Shown: positions 8,113 through 16,707 of the stretch, piece after piece
Position numbering within the stretch: the stretch's first letter is position 1
How the letters are laid out: every line of letters begins with the position of its first letter
DNA from: Gemmatimonadota bacterium
GTDB taxonomy: Bacteria; Gemmatimonadota; Gemmatimonadetes; Gemmatimonadales; GWC2-71-9
Length of the DNA: 64,000 bases
Assembly: GCA_016713785.1 (NCBI GenBank)
Contig: JADJOM010000002.1
Span: 248,001 to 312,000 of the forward strand
Reading direction: 5' to 3'
Notes under the pieces: generated by a model
Seen by the model: only the letters and a program-made list of their open reading frames with translations
Database searches by the model: none
What the model was told of the DNA's origin: nothing
Translations under genes and position numbers: made by a program

Positions 8113-9626
8113 GCGGGGCCGCGCGCCCGGTGTGCGCCCTCCTGGGAGAGCATCAGGCCACCGATGTCATCCCGGGTTGCCGCGGGCGGCACCTCGTGGA
8201 CCACGCCATCAACCACCACGATCACCCGGTCGGATACCTCGAGCAGCTCGTCGAGATCGGGAATGTGCAGCACCACCGCGGCTCCACTGCGCGCGGCGCT
8301 CCGCAGCCGGTCGTACACCTCCGCGGTGGCGCGGAGGTCCAGCCCCCGGGCGGGGTTCTCCGCCACCAGCAGGCGGGGCCCGCGCTCCATGGCCCCGGCG
8401 ATGATCATGCGCTGCTGGTTGCCGCCGCTCAGGGTACCTGCCGTCGCGTCCGCACTCTCGGCACGCACTCCGTAGGCCTCGATCAGCGCCGTGGTCCGCG
8501 CCCGGGCCGCGGGCCAGTCGATCCAGCCTCGCCGTACCCACGGCCCGGCGGCGCCCTGGCCGAGCACCAGGTTTTCCGTCAGGCTGAATCCGGACACCTG
8601 GGCTTCCCGGGTGCGGTCCTCCGGGATGCAGGCGATCGGCCCGCTGAGTTCGACCGTTCCACCGGCGATGGCCGCCAGCCCGGCCAGGGCGCGGAGCAGT
8701 TCGCGTTGACCGTTTCCCTCTACCGCGGCCACCCCGAGCACCTCGCCACCCCGCACTTCGAGGGTGGCGTGCCTGAGGCCGCTCCCCGTACCACCAAGGC
8801 GCGGCACCGACACGCCACTCAATCGTGCGAGCACCGGCCCCACCGTGGGGGGAGCCAGCCGTGGCGCGCGTGCTGGCGCCGCGCCGAGCATCGCCACGGC
8901 CAGCGCCGCCGCCGAGGCCCCGGCGACGGGGCCGCTGTGCGCCACCGTTCCGCGGCGCAGCACCGTGACCCGGTCTCCGACCCGGAGTGCCTCATCGAGT
9001 TTGTGGGTGATGAGCACCGACGACACCCCGCGCCCGCGCAGCCCGGCGATCAGTTCCAGGAAGCCGTCCGTCTCGGAGGGCGGCAGCACGGAGGTTGGTT
9101 CGTCGAGCAGCAGGATGCGGGCATCCGAGGCGAGCGCCTTGAGCAGCTCGAGCCGTTGCTTGAGCCCGGCCGACAGCTGTTCCGCCAGGACCTCGGGAGC
9201 CAGGAGGATGCCCGTACGCTCCATCAGCTCCTCGAGCCGCGCGCGGTTGCCACGGAGGTCGGCCGGCCAGCCGGCCGCGAGCGCCACGTTCTCCAGCACG
9301 GAGAAGGTAGGGATCGCGGTGAAGTGCTGGTGCACCATCCCGATGCCCAGCCGCCTGGCCTCCAGCGGCGAGCTGACGCGCCGCACCACGCCCTCCACCG
9401 CGATGCGCCCCGCGTCCGGCGTCACCAGGCCGAAGGCGATACGCATGAGGGTCGACTTGCCCGCCCCGTTCTCGCCGAGGAGGGCGTGGATCTCGCCGCG
9501 GTCCAGGCGCAGGCTGGCGCCGGCGAGCGCCGGGGTGGTGTCGTATCGCTTGTGGATGGCGTCGAGCAGCAGGAGGGGCCCGGCCGGCGGCGCTGCCGCC
9601 GGGACGGGGCCGGGAGCCGGGGTCAT
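8109..9626 (-). CDS. ABC transporter ATP-binding protein, tandem ABC domains
   Basis: This 505-residue protein contains two ABC domains, as in RbsA/YufO-type importers. The first has Walker A GENGAGKST at residues 52-60 and Walker B ILLLDEPTSVL near 172. The second has a degenerate P-loop, EGNGQREL near 302, and a good signature LSGGNQQR near 400, as is usual for the second half in this family. It energises the two permeases encoded downstream. It starts 16 bp after the Nif3-like gene stop. Confidence 0.92.
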   Translation of the reverse strand: MTPAPGPVPAAAPPAGPLLLLDAIHKRYDTTPALAGASLRLDRGEIHALLGENGAGKSTLMRIAFGLVTPDAGRIAVEGVVRRVSSPLEARRLGIGMVHQHFTAIPTFSVLENVALAAGWPADLRGNRARLEELMERTGILLAPEVLAEQLSAGLKQRLELLKALASDARILLLDEPTSVLPPSETDGFLELIAGLRGRGVSSVLITHKLDEALRVGDRVTVLRRGTVAHSGPVAGASAAALAVAMLGAAPARAPRLAPPTVGPVLARLSGVSVPRLGGTGSGLRHATLEVRGGEVLGVAAVEGNGQRELLRALAGLAAIAGGTVELSGPIACIPEDRTREAQVSGFSLTENLVLGQGAAGPWVRRGWIDWPAARARTTALIEAYGVRAESADATAGTLSGGNQQRMIIAGAMERGPRLLVAENPARGLDLRATAEVYDRLRSAARSGAAVVLHIPDLDELLEVSDRVIVVVDGVVHEVPPAATRDDIGGLMLSQEGAHRARGPA

Positions 9627-9642
9627 GCGCGCTGGCGGGGCG

Positions 9643-10431
9643 TCACATCCCCGTGGGGTGGTCGTGGAACTCCCACGGCAGGCCGAAGCGCTGGGCCAGG
9701 TGTTCCGCCAGCAGCCGCACGCCGATGGTCTCGGTGGCGTAATGGCCGGCGTACAGCACGTTGATCCCGTACTCCATCGCGTCGAAGTAGGTATGCGCCG
9801 CGCCTTCGCCGGTGATGTAGGTGTCGCATCCGGCGTCGCGCGCCTGCCCGATCGCGCTGCCGGCCCCGCCGGTGATCACTCCGATGGTGCCGATGGCCTC
9901 CGGCCCCCCGGGCAGCACCCGGACCTGGGTAGCGGGAATGCCGAGGTAGTCGGCCAACCGGCGCACCAGCACGTCCCGGCGCGCCAGTCCCGCCGGCGGC
10001 TTCCCCGCCACGCCGAGCAGCGTGCCCTTGTACTGGCCGAAGGCGCGGGTCTCCGTCAGGCCCAGCATCCTGGCCAGGCCGGCGTTGTTTCCCACCTCCG
10101 GGTGCAGGTCGAGCGGAATATGCGCCGCGTACAGCGCGGCGTTGCGCTGGAGCAGTGCGCGGACCCGTCGATAGCGTCGGCCGGTGAGCGGCTGCGCACC
10201 ATCCCAGAAGAGCCCGTGGTGCACCAGCAGCAGGGTGGCCCCGTCGCTGCTCCCCAGGCGTTCGATCGTGGCCAGCGAGGCGTCCACCGCCGCGACGATC
10301 CGGGTGACGCGGCCCTCGTTCTCCACTTGCAGGCCGTTGTGCGCGTTGGCGTCGTCCGGGACCTCGCGGATGTGGAGGTATCCGTCCAGGTAGGTGACGA
10401 GCTCGGCCAGCGGGGCGCCGGGAGCCGTCAC
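9643..10431 (-). CDS. Nif3-like dinuclear metal centre protein
   Basis: A 262-residue member of the NIF3/YbgI/GTP cyclohydrolase I type 2 family, which forms hexameric toroids with a two-metal site. Family hallmarks seen are the HHGLFWDG segment near residue 71 and AGHYATETIGV near 230, which carry metal-ligand His and Glu residues, and NGLQVE near residue 32. The biochemical role of the family is unsettled. It starts at GTG 10431, overlapping the stop of the substrate-binding protein, and sits inside the transporter operon, which hints at a role linked to the imported compound. Confidence 0.88.
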   Translation of the reverse strand: MTAPGAPLAELVTYLDGYLHIREVPDDANAHNGLQVENEGRVTRIVAAVDASLATIERLGSSDGATLLLVHHGLFWDGAQPLTGRRYRRVRALLQRNAALYAAHIPLDLHPEVGNNAGLARMLGLTETRAFGQYKGTLLGVAGKPPAGLARRDVLVRRLADYLGIPATQVRVLPGGPEAIGTIGVITGGAGSAIGQARDAGCDTYITGEGAAHTYFDAMEYGINVLYAGHYATETIGVRLLAEHLAQRFGLPWEFHDHPTGM

Positions 10432-11393
10432 GGCGCCGCGCCGCCATCGGCCGCGCTGATCGAGTCGCGCGCGGCGGCCACGGCGGCGCGCAGAGCCTCC
10501 GGCAGGGTGGACGCGAGCGCGGGGTTGGGCTCGTACCGGATGACGCCGCTCTTGAGCCCGAAGCTCTCCACCTTCGGTGCGAAGGTGCCTGACTGCACCT
10601 CACGGGCCACCGTCAGCAGGGCCCGGGGCAGGTCGATCACGGCCGACCCCAGGACCCGTTCCGGCGCGAGCGAGGATTGGTCGGAGTTAGCGCCGAAGAT
10701 GTAGGCGCCCTTCGACTCCTTAACCGCCTGGAACGCGCCGAGCGCCGCCTGGTCCGCGTTGTGGTGGAACATGTCGGCGCCGGCCTGGATCAGGGCGAGC
10801 GCGGCTTCGCGGCCCGCCGCCACGTCGTCGAAGGTGTTGAGGTAGGTGGAGCGGGCCACGATCCCCGGGTTCACCCGCGTGGCCCCGGCCACCCACGCCG
10901 CTTCTGCCTCCTTGATGGGCGGAAGCTCGATGCCCCCGATGAACCCGAGCGTGTTGCTGCGGGTCATGCCACCGGCCACCATCCCCGCGAGGTAGCTCGC
11001 TTCGGCGAGGCGGAAGATCAGGGGAGAGACGTTGCCGGCCACCCGTTCCCCTGATGTCACGACGAACACGGTCCGGGGGTACTGGGCACTCACCCGTTCG
11101 GCGGCGCCCTGAAACTCGAAGCCGTGCCCGAAGACCAGGGTATAGCCCTGGGCGGCGTAGTTCCGGAGCGCCTCTTCCTGCTCCCCGGGGGTCCGGGCCT
11201 CGACGTGACTGATCGGCACGGCCAGCGAGTCGTGGATCTGCTGGAGGCCGGCGTAGGCCCCGGAGTTCCAGGCCGCGTCGGCGATGGAACCTGGGGTCAC
11301 CAGGCCGACGCGGAATTCGGTTGATTGGGGGTTCTTGCTACAACTACTGAGACCGATGCAGAAAATGGCCGCGAGGCCGAGAAAGCGCATCAT
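10428..11393 (-). CDS. BMP-family substrate-binding lipoprotein
   Basis: This is the extracytoplasmic receptor of the ABC importer. It begins MMRFLGLAAIFCIGLSSC with a lipobox cysteine at residue 18, so it is predicted to be lipid-anchored. The following FRVGLVTPGSIADAAWN is the typical opening of the BMP/PnrA family, which binds purine nucleosides or related ligands. Later motifs such as ADMFHHNADQAALG and YIFGANSDQSS also fit the family. I chose ATG 11393; an upstream start at 11423 would put charged residues ahead of the signal peptide. It is the first gene of the operon. Confidence 0.9.
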   Translation of the reverse strand: MMRFLGLAAIFCIGLSSCSKNPQSTEFRVGLVTPGSIADAAWNSGAYAGLQQIHDSLAVPISHVEARTPGEQEEALRNYAAQGYTLVFGHGFEFQGAAERVSAQYPRTVFVVTSGERVAGNVSPLIFRLAEASYLAGMVAGGMTRSNTLGFIGGIELPPIKEAEAAWVAGATRVNPGIVARSTYLNTFDDVAAGREAALALIQAGADMFHHNADQAALGAFQAVKESKGAYIFGANSDQSSLAPERVLGSAVIDLPRALLTVAREVQSGTFAPKVESFGLKSGVIRYEPNPALASTLPEALRAAVAAARDSISAADGGAAP

Positions 11394-11510
11394 GAAGTCA
11401 CTCTCGTGACAGAATGGAGTCACCTACCCGACTGTAACGGTCGATGACGCGGCGCTTTCCACAACTTTCAGCGACTTATCAACGATTGTGGGAACCCGCA
11501 GGTCGTTGAT
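11394..11510. other. Intergenic region with AT-rich, DnaA-box-like 9-mers
   Basis: The stretch holds the promoter region of the minus-strand transporter operon. At 11457-11493 there are CTTTCCACA, TTATCAACG and TTGTGGGAA, each two or more mismatches from the DnaA box TTATCCACA. No clear -10/-35 pair stands out. Confidence 0.3.
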
Positions 11511-11954
11511 TCACTCAACTTTGGACAGTTCGCCGCGCAGCTCCTGTCCGCTGAGATGACCCCGATCACCGCCGGTAGGTTCCATGGTGATCTGGCCGTT
11601 CACCTTTCCGCCGTCCGCAATCTGGAGCCGCTGGGTCCGGATGTCACCCTCGATCAGGGCCCCGGCCTGGATCTCCACCCGCTCGGCACCGAAGATGGTC
11701 CCGTGGACCTCACCCCCCGCCACGACCTCGGCGGCGAAGACGTCCCCGCGGATCATGGCCCCGGGCGCAATGAGGAGCTGCGGCCCGGCCCGGACCGTCC
11801 CCTCCACCGTCCCCTCGATTTTCACGACCCCTTCGCTCGAGACATCACCCGCCACCGCCGTCCCCACGGCGATGATGGTCAGCCCCGCCGGCTCCCGCCG
11901 CCCGGTGCCATCGGCGCGCCCCGATCCGGAGACGCGAGAAGAGAAGATCGCCAT
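11511..11954 (-). CDS. Bactofilin (polymer-forming cytoskeletal protein)
   Basis: Bactofilins form non-polar filaments that scaffold cell-wall enzymes or chromosome-segregation factors. The 147-residue protein has short disordered tails and a central beta-helix (about 25-125) made of repeats such as GDVSSEGVVKIEGTVEGTV and GDVFAAEVVAGGEVHGTI. That is the family pattern. Its ATG overlaps the stop of the M23 peptidase gene in a TGATG arrangement, so the two are probably co-translated. Coupling to an M23 peptidase and parAB is a known arrangement for bactofilins. Confidence 0.92.
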   Translation of the reverse strand: MAIFSSRVSGSGRADGTGRREPAGLTIIAVGTAVAGDVSSEGVVKIEGTVEGTVRAGPQLLIAPGAMIRGDVFAAEVVAGGEVHGTIFGAERVEIQAGALIEGDIRTQRLQIADGGKVNGQITMEPTGGDRGHLSGQELRGELSKVE

Positions 11955-12760
11955 CAGCCTGGCTCCTTGATGATCGTGCGAGGATCGATCGGCTGGCCAT
12001 CCAGCCGGACCTCGAAATGGAGATGCGGGCCACTGGAGCGGCCCGTGTTGCCCGTGAGCCCGACGACCTCCCCCGCCGGCACCACCTGCTGCGCCGCGAC
12101 CGTGATGCGGCTGAGGTGCCCGTACAGGGTCTGGTACCCCGCGGGGTGTTCCACCAGGACGAACCGCCCGTACTCCGGATCCTCCCCGGCCTGGAGGACC
12201 ATCCCCCCGCCGGAAGCTCGTACCGGGCTGCCGATGGGAACAGCAATGTCCAGGCCGGGATGGGACTCCTGTCGAGTATCGCCACCAGCCCCGGTTCCCG
12301 CTTGGCCGCGGGTCACATACCCCGCGTCCTCGAGCGGCCAGTGGCTGGGCGCGGTGGCGCCGGCCTCGTACTGGGCCATCACCCCGGGGGCGCGGGCGCG
12401 GACCGGCGGTGCAACCAGCAGTTGGCTGGCAAATCGCACGGGATCGGGAACCACGTCGGCACCGAGCAGTTCGCGGATCCGGTCATACCGGCGCTCGGCG
12501 CTGTCGAGCGCGGCGACCAGGTCGCCGACCTTGGCGTTTTCCCGCTCCAGTCGCTCCACCTCGCGCTGGAGGCCTGGAACCCGGGTGGCGGCGGCCAGCA
12601 CCGGCAGGTAGGTGATGAGCGCCAGCGCGAGGGCCAGGACCAGCAGGCCTGCGCCCGCCAGGGCGCCGCGCGCCACCCATCGCGGCAGGCGGAGGGTCCG
12701 GGACGTGAGTTCGCCATCCGACTGGATGACGATCGTGACGTGCCGGCGCGAGCGACTCAT
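11954..12760 (-). CDS. M23-family peptidoglycan metallopeptidase, membrane-anchored
   Basis: A 268-residue protein with a cytoplasmic N-terminus, one transmembrane helix at about residues 31-52, a coiled-coil segment at about 58-95 and a C-terminal M23 domain. The zinc ligands are visible: H167 and D171 in HPGLD, and H248 in HLHFEV, with H246 as the catalytic histidine. The enzyme is expected to cleave peptide cross-links in the periplasm. The start overlaps the parB stop (ATGA) and its own stop overlaps the bactofilin start, so it is part of a four-gene parA-parB-M23-bactofilin operon. Confidence 0.92.
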   Translation of the reverse strand: MSRSRRHVTIVIQSDGELTSRTLRLPRWVARGALAGAGLLVLALALALITYLPVLAAATRVPGLQREVERLERENAKVGDLVAALDSAERRYDRIRELLGADVVPDPVRFASQLLVAPPVRARAPGVMAQYEAGATAPSHWPLEDAGYVTRGQAGTGAGGDTRQESHPGLDIAVPIGSPVRASGGGMVLQAGEDPEYGRFVLVEHPAGYQTLYGHLSRITVAAQQVVPAGEVVGLTGNTGRSSGPHLHFEVRLDGQPIDPRTIIKEPG

Positions 12761-13626
12761 CCGCCGTACGGCTCGCCGAGGATCAGCTCGAGCACCCGGG
12801 CCAGGTCATCCTCGGAGTAATAGCTGACGGTGATCATGCCGCGGCCGCGCCGGCGCGCCGTGACCCGCACGTCGGTGCCCAGCCGCTCCCGCAGGGCATC
12901 CTCCACCCTGCGGTGCGCCGGGGCGATCTCCCGGACCGGCGCCTTGCGCGCGGCGGCGGGGCGATGGCCGCGCACCTTGGCCTCGAGGTCGCGGACCGAC
13001 CAGCCCTGGTCCACCGCGGCCTGCGCCAGCTTGCCGATCTGCGCCCGGTCGCTCAGCCCGAGCAGGGCCCGGGCGTGGCCTTCGCTGAGGCGGTCGTCGT
13101 CCACCATCGCCGTCACCTCGGGCGGCAGCTTGAGCAGCCGGAGGGCGTTGGCCACCGTGGACCGGTCGCGCCCCACCAGCCGCGCCACTTCGGCCTGGCC
13201 CAGGTGGAACTCGTCGATCAGCCGCTGGTAGCTGGTAGCCTCCTCGATCGCGGAGAGGTTGTCGCGCTGCAGGTTCTCGATCAGCGCGAGCGTGAGCAGG
13301 GTGCGATCGTCGGCTTCCTTGATGACCGCCGGCACCTTGGCCCAGCCCAGCTTCTGCACCGCCCGCCAGCGCCGCTCGCCCGCGATCAGCTGGTACCCGT
13401 CCAGGTGCTTCCGGACCACGATGGGCTGCAGCAGGCCGGCGGTCTCGATCGAGGCCACCAGCTCCGAGAACTGCGGCTCGTCCAGCCGCGCCCGCGGCTG
13501 GTAGGGGTTGGGCCGGATGGTCTGGACCGGCAGCTCGAGCAGCGAGCCGCTCGCCTCCGCCGCCTGCCGGGACACCGGGCCGAGCAGCGCCTCCAGCCCG
13601 CGCCCCAGTCGCTTGGTCTCGCTCAT
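12757..13626 (-). CDS. parB: Chromosome partitioning protein ParB
   Basis: ParB is a CTP-dependent clamp that loads at parS and spreads on origin-proximal DNA. The CTP-binding motif GERRWRA is at residues 83-89, and the helix-turn-helix region LGQAEVARLVGRDRSTVANAL is near residues 150-170. The N-terminus (KRLGRGLEALLG) contains the basic segment that stimulates ParA ATPase, and the C-terminal 50 residues fit the dimerisation domain. The 289-residue length is normal. The gene overlaps parA by 4 bp. Confidence 0.95.
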   Translation of the reverse strand: MSETKRLGRGLEALLGPVSRQAAEASGSLLELPVQTIRPNPYQPRARLDEPQFSELVASIETAGLLQPIVVRKHLDGYQLIAGERRWRAVQKLGWAKVPAVIKEADDRTLLTLALIENLQRDNLSAIEEATSYQRLIDEFHLGQAEVARLVGRDRSTVANALRLLKLPPEVTAMVDDDRLSEGHARALLGLSDRAQIGKLAQAAVDQGWSVRDLEAKVRGHRPAAARKAPVREIAPAHRRVEDALRERLGTDVRVTARRRGRGMITVSYYSEDDLARVLELILGEPYGG

Positions 13627-14471
13627 GACCCAGACTCCTCCTGCGGGACCGCCGCGCCGGACGCCGGCAGGGCCGGGACCGGCGTCGGCGTGCCGTGGAC
13701 GGCGGACTCGGCCCGCCGGATCAGCTCCTGCGCCACCGCGAGGTAGCTCTTGGCCCCGATGGACTGGATGTCATAGAGCAGGATCGGCTTGCCGAAGCTC
13801 GGCGCCTCGGCCAGCCGCACGTTGCGCGGGATGACCGTCGGGAACATCCGCGCGCCGAAGTACTCCTTGGCGTCCGCGGCCACCTGGCGGCAGAGGTTCA
13901 CCCGGCTGTCGTACATCGTGAGCAGCACGCCATCGATGGCGAGGGTCGCGTTGAAGTTCTGCTGCACCAGCTTGATGGTGTTGAGCAGCTGCGAGATCCC
14001 CTCGAGCGCGTAGTACTCGCACTGGATGGGGATGATCACGCCATCGGCGGCGGCCAGGACGTTGAGGGTGATGAGGCCGAGCGAGGGCGGACAGTCGATC
14101 AGGATGAACTCGTAGGAGTCGCGCGCCGCCTCCAGCGCGCGGCGCATCACGCTCTCGCGCCCGGCGCGCTCCACCAGCTCGAGCTCCGCGCCCACCAGGT
14201 CCTGCGTGGCAGGCAGGATATCGAGGTAGGGCAGGGCGCTGTCGTTGAGCACCACGTCGGAGAGCGGGCGCCCCTCGATGAGCACGTCGTAGAGCGCAAA
14301 GCGCAGCTGATCGCGCCGCACCCCCACGCCGCTGGTGGCGTTGCCCTGCGGGTCGGCGTCGACCAGGAGCGTCTTGTGCTCGGCGATGGCCAGCGAGGCG
14401 GCCAGGTTGACGGCGGTCGTGGTCTTGCCGACGCCGCCCTTCTGGTTCGCAATGGCGATGATTCTTGCCAT
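13623..14471 (-). CDS. parA: Chromosome partitioning ATPase ParA (Soj)
   Basis: ParA forms the DNA-bound ATPase gradient that moves ParB-parS complexes. The deviant Walker A, KGGVGKTT, is at residues 11-18 with the signature Lys 11. The Walker B-like IDCPPSLGL is near residue 122. There is no N-terminal HTH extension, so this is a chromosomal type Ib-like ParA. The leader on the minus strand is strikingly AT-rich, and AAAGAG lies 5 nt before the ATG as a possible Shine-Dalgarno. Confidence 0.95.
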   Translation of the reverse strand: MARIIAIANQKGGVGKTTTAVNLAASLAIAEHKTLLVDADPQGNATSGVGVRRDQLRFALYDVLIEGRPLSDVVLNDSALPYLDILPATQDLVGAELELVERAGRESVMRRALEAARDSYEFILIDCPPSLGLITLNVLAAADGVIIPIQCEYYALEGISQLLNTIKLVQQNFNATLAIDGVLLTMYDSRVNLCRQVAADAKEYFGARMFPTVIPRNVRLAEAPSFGKPILLYDIQSIGAKSYLAVAQELIRRAESAVHGTPTPVPALPASGAAVPQEESGS

Positions 14472-14520
14472 TATAACTCTTTATTTTACAAGAGATTACA
14501 AATGAATTTCGGAATACGCC
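14472..14520 (-). promoter_or_regulatory. AT-rich parA promoter region
   Basis: Within GC-rich DNA this stretch is dominated by A and T. On the minus strand TGTAAAAT resembles an extended -10 element some 13 nt ahead of the parA start, and a TATAAT overlaps the start codon itself. Confidence 0.4.
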
Positions 14521-14606
14521 TCCGCACGAGAATACGGGCTGGCGGCGCAAGGCGAATATACTGCTTCGCCTTCGGGCGCGAAATGCTGAACTCCGGATTG
14601 TGGAGA

Positions 14607-14622
14607 TGTTTCACGTGAAACA
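14607..14622. other. parS centromere site (perfect)
   Basis: TGTTTCACGTGAAACA is a 16-bp perfect palindrome identical to the bacterial parS consensus. It lies 136 bp upstream of parA, between parA and mnmG. Confidence 0.95.
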
Positions 14623-14665
14623 TGGCGGGGTCGGGGCGGGGCGGGGCGGCGGTCGGAGGCAGCCG

Positions 14666-14681
14666 CGTTGCACGTGAAACG
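14666..14681. other. Degenerate parS-like site
   Basis: CGTTGCACGTGAAACG matches 13 of 16 positions of parS and has an intact GTGAAAC half-site. It lies 59 bp from the perfect site and 7 bp beyond the mnmG stop. Confidence 0.55.
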
Positions 14682-14687
14682 CGGATC

Positions 14688-16568
14688 TCACGCGGGCGGG
14701 GCGCAGACCTCCCGGTGCCTGCGCCACTTCTGGACCTCGATCACGAGGTTCTGCAGGTCGGAGGGCGAGATTCCTGGGATGCGACCGGCGCCACCCAGGG
14801 TACCGGGGCGGACGGCCGCCAGCTTGTGTCGAGCCTCGGTCGAGAGGGAATGAAAGCTCGGATAGTCGAGCGCCACGTCCAGCAGGAAATCCTCAAGGCT
14901 CGCCATCCGCGCAGCACCTTCCCGCTCCCGCTCCAGGTACCCCTCGTACTTGATCTCGATCTCCGCCCACTGGGCAAGTTCCGGATCCCCGCTCCATCCG
15001 CAGAGGGCGAGCAGCTCGGGAAGGCTCACGCCAGGTCGGCGGGCCACCTCGCGAACCCGGGTCGGCTCCAGCAGCGGTGCCGAACCGCTCTTCGCCACCA
15101 GCGGATTGGCGGCCGCCGGGGAGATCACGGTCTCCCGCGCAAACGCAAAGACCTGCTCCTCCTCGCGCAGCCGCTGCTCGACCTGCCGAAGGCGGGTGTC
15201 GTCCAGCAGGCGGGTGGCTTCCCCGATGGCGAAGAGCCGGCGCAGGGCGTTGTCCTGCCTGAGGAGCAAGCGGTATTCCGCCCGGGAGGTGAAGAGTCGG
15301 TAGGGTTCATCCACCCCGCGGGTCACCAGGTCGTCAATCAGCACGCCGATCATCGCCTGATCCCGCCGCAGCACCACCGGCGTCTCGCCCTGCGCAGCGC
15401 GGGCGGCATTCAGGCCGGCCATCAGCCCCTGCCCCGCCGCCTCTTCGTATCCCGTGGTTCCGTTCACCTGCCCCGCGAAGTAGAGGCCCGGCAGTACCCG
15501 GGACTCCAGGGACGGGTGCAGCTGTGTGGGCGGGAGATAGTCGTATTCGATGGCGTAGCCCGGGCGGGTGATCCTGGCCAGCTCCAGCCCGGGCACCGCG
15601 TGCACCATCTGCTCCTGCACCGGGAACGGGAGCGAGGTGGACAGCCCGTTGACGTAGAGCTCCGCGGTATCGAGCCCCTCCGGCTCCAGGAAGAGCTGGT
15701 GCCGCTCCGCGTCGCCGAACTTGACGATCTTGTCCTCGATGGATGGGCAGTAGCGGGGACCACGACCACTGATCTCGCCCCCGTACAACGCCGATTCGCC
15801 CAGGTGCGCCTCGATCAGGCTCCTGACCGATGCTCCAGCCCATGCCAGGTAGCAGGGCAACTGCGGCAGCCGCGGGTGGCGCTCCAGACTCGAGAACCAG
15901 TACGGCATCGCATCGCCGTCCTGGCGCGGGAAGCCGCCGAGATCGATGCTCCGCCCATCGATCCTTGGCGGAGTGCCCGTCTTGAATCGTTCGACTGTAA
16001 GTCCATGTTTTACAATAGCTTGTGAAAGTTCGATGGACGGTGCATCACCCGCCCGACCAGCCGGAATCCTGGTCTCGCGGCCCAGGTGGATCGTGCCGCG
16101 GAGAAAGGTCCCCGCCGTGATCACCACGGCGCGCGCCGCGAACTCCTGTCCCTCACGCGTCCGCACGCCGCGCACGCCGGCCCCGCTCACCAGCACCTCC
16201 ACCACCGTGCCCTGCGCGAACGCGAGCGACGCCTGCTCCTCGAGCAGGGACCGCACCGCGCGGCGATACAGGCCGCGATCGCACTGGGCCCGCGGCGACC
16301 AGACCGCCGGGCCCTTCGAGCGATTGAGCATGCGGAACTGGATCATCGCGCGGTCCGTGGCGCGCCCCATGATCCCGCCCAGCGCATCCACCTCCCGCAC
16401 CACCGTCCCCTTGGCGATCCCGCCGATGGCCGGATTGCACGACATCTGCCCGATCGTCTCGAGGTTCTGGGTGAGGAGCAGCGTGCGGGCGCCGGTGCGC
16501 GCCGCGGCGGCGGCGGACTCCGTCCCCGCGTGCCCCCCCCCGATGACGATCACGTCGTATGGCGTCAT
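14688..16568 (-). CDS. mnmG: tRNA uridine-5-carboxymethylaminomethyl enzyme MnmG (GidA)
   Basis: MnmG with MnmE installs the cmnm5 group at U34 of certain tRNAs using FAD, NADH and methylene-tetrahydrofolate. The FAD motif GGGHAGTE is at residues 10-17, followed by the family's SCNPAIGGIAKG segment near 48. The C-terminal helical domain that contacts MnmE and tRNA is present. The length of 626 residues is normal. I chose ATG 16568 over upstream codons because it gives the usual MTPYDVIVIGGG start and because TAGCTT lies 7 nt before it. The gene neighbours parA/parS but rsmG is absent here. Confidence 0.95.
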   Translation of the reverse strand: MTPYDVIVIGGGHAGTESAAAAARTGARTLLLTQNLETIGQMSCNPAIGGIAKGTVVREVDALGGIMGRATDRAMIQFRMLNRSKGPAVWSPRAQCDRGLYRRAVRSLLEEQASLAFAQGTVVEVLVSGAGVRGVRTREGQEFAARAVVITAGTFLRGTIHLGRETRIPAGRAGDAPSIELSQAIVKHGLTVERFKTGTPPRIDGRSIDLGGFPRQDGDAMPYWFSSLERHPRLPQLPCYLAWAGASVRSLIEAHLGESALYGGEISGRGPRYCPSIEDKIVKFGDAERHQLFLEPEGLDTAELYVNGLSTSLPFPVQEQMVHAVPGLELARITRPGYAIEYDYLPPTQLHPSLESRVLPGLYFAGQVNGTTGYEEAAGQGLMAGLNAARAAQGETPVVLRRDQAMIGVLIDDLVTRGVDEPYRLFTSRAEYRLLLRQDNALRRLFAIGEATRLLDDTRLRQVEQRLREEEQVFAFARETVISPAAANPLVAKSGSAPLLEPTRVREVARRPGVSLPELLALCGWSGDPELAQWAEIEIKYEGYLEREREGAARMASLEDFLLDVALDYPSFHSLSTEARHKLAAVRPGTLGGAGRIPGISPSDLQNLVIEVQKWRRHREVCAPPA

Positions 16569-16575
16569 GGGGGCC

Positions 16576-16581
16576 AAGCTA
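16576..16581 (-). promoter_or_regulatory. -10-like element TAGCTT for mnmG
   Basis: On the minus strand TAGCTT is separated from the mnmG ATG by 7 nt, the same spacing seen at other starts in the window. No good -35 was found. Confidence 0.5.
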
Positions 16582-16649
16582 CTGGACCGGACCGGAGAAC
16601 GGGAGAATCCCCACACCGGCCGCCCTCCGGGCGTGGCCCGCGCAACGCA

Positions 16650-16686
16650 CACGGGGGGACGGGGCCACTGGCCCCGTCCCCCCGTG
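16650..16686. terminator. Strong hairpin between natB and mnmG
   Basis: A perfect 17-bp stem (16650-16666 with 16670-16686) with a 3-nt ACT loop lies 22 bp past the stop of the ABC permease gene on the minus strand. No U-tract follows in either direction, so it may act as a GC-rich terminator or mRNA stabiliser. Confidence 0.7.
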
Positions 16687-16707
16687 CCGGCCGCACCGCC
16701 CGTGCAC

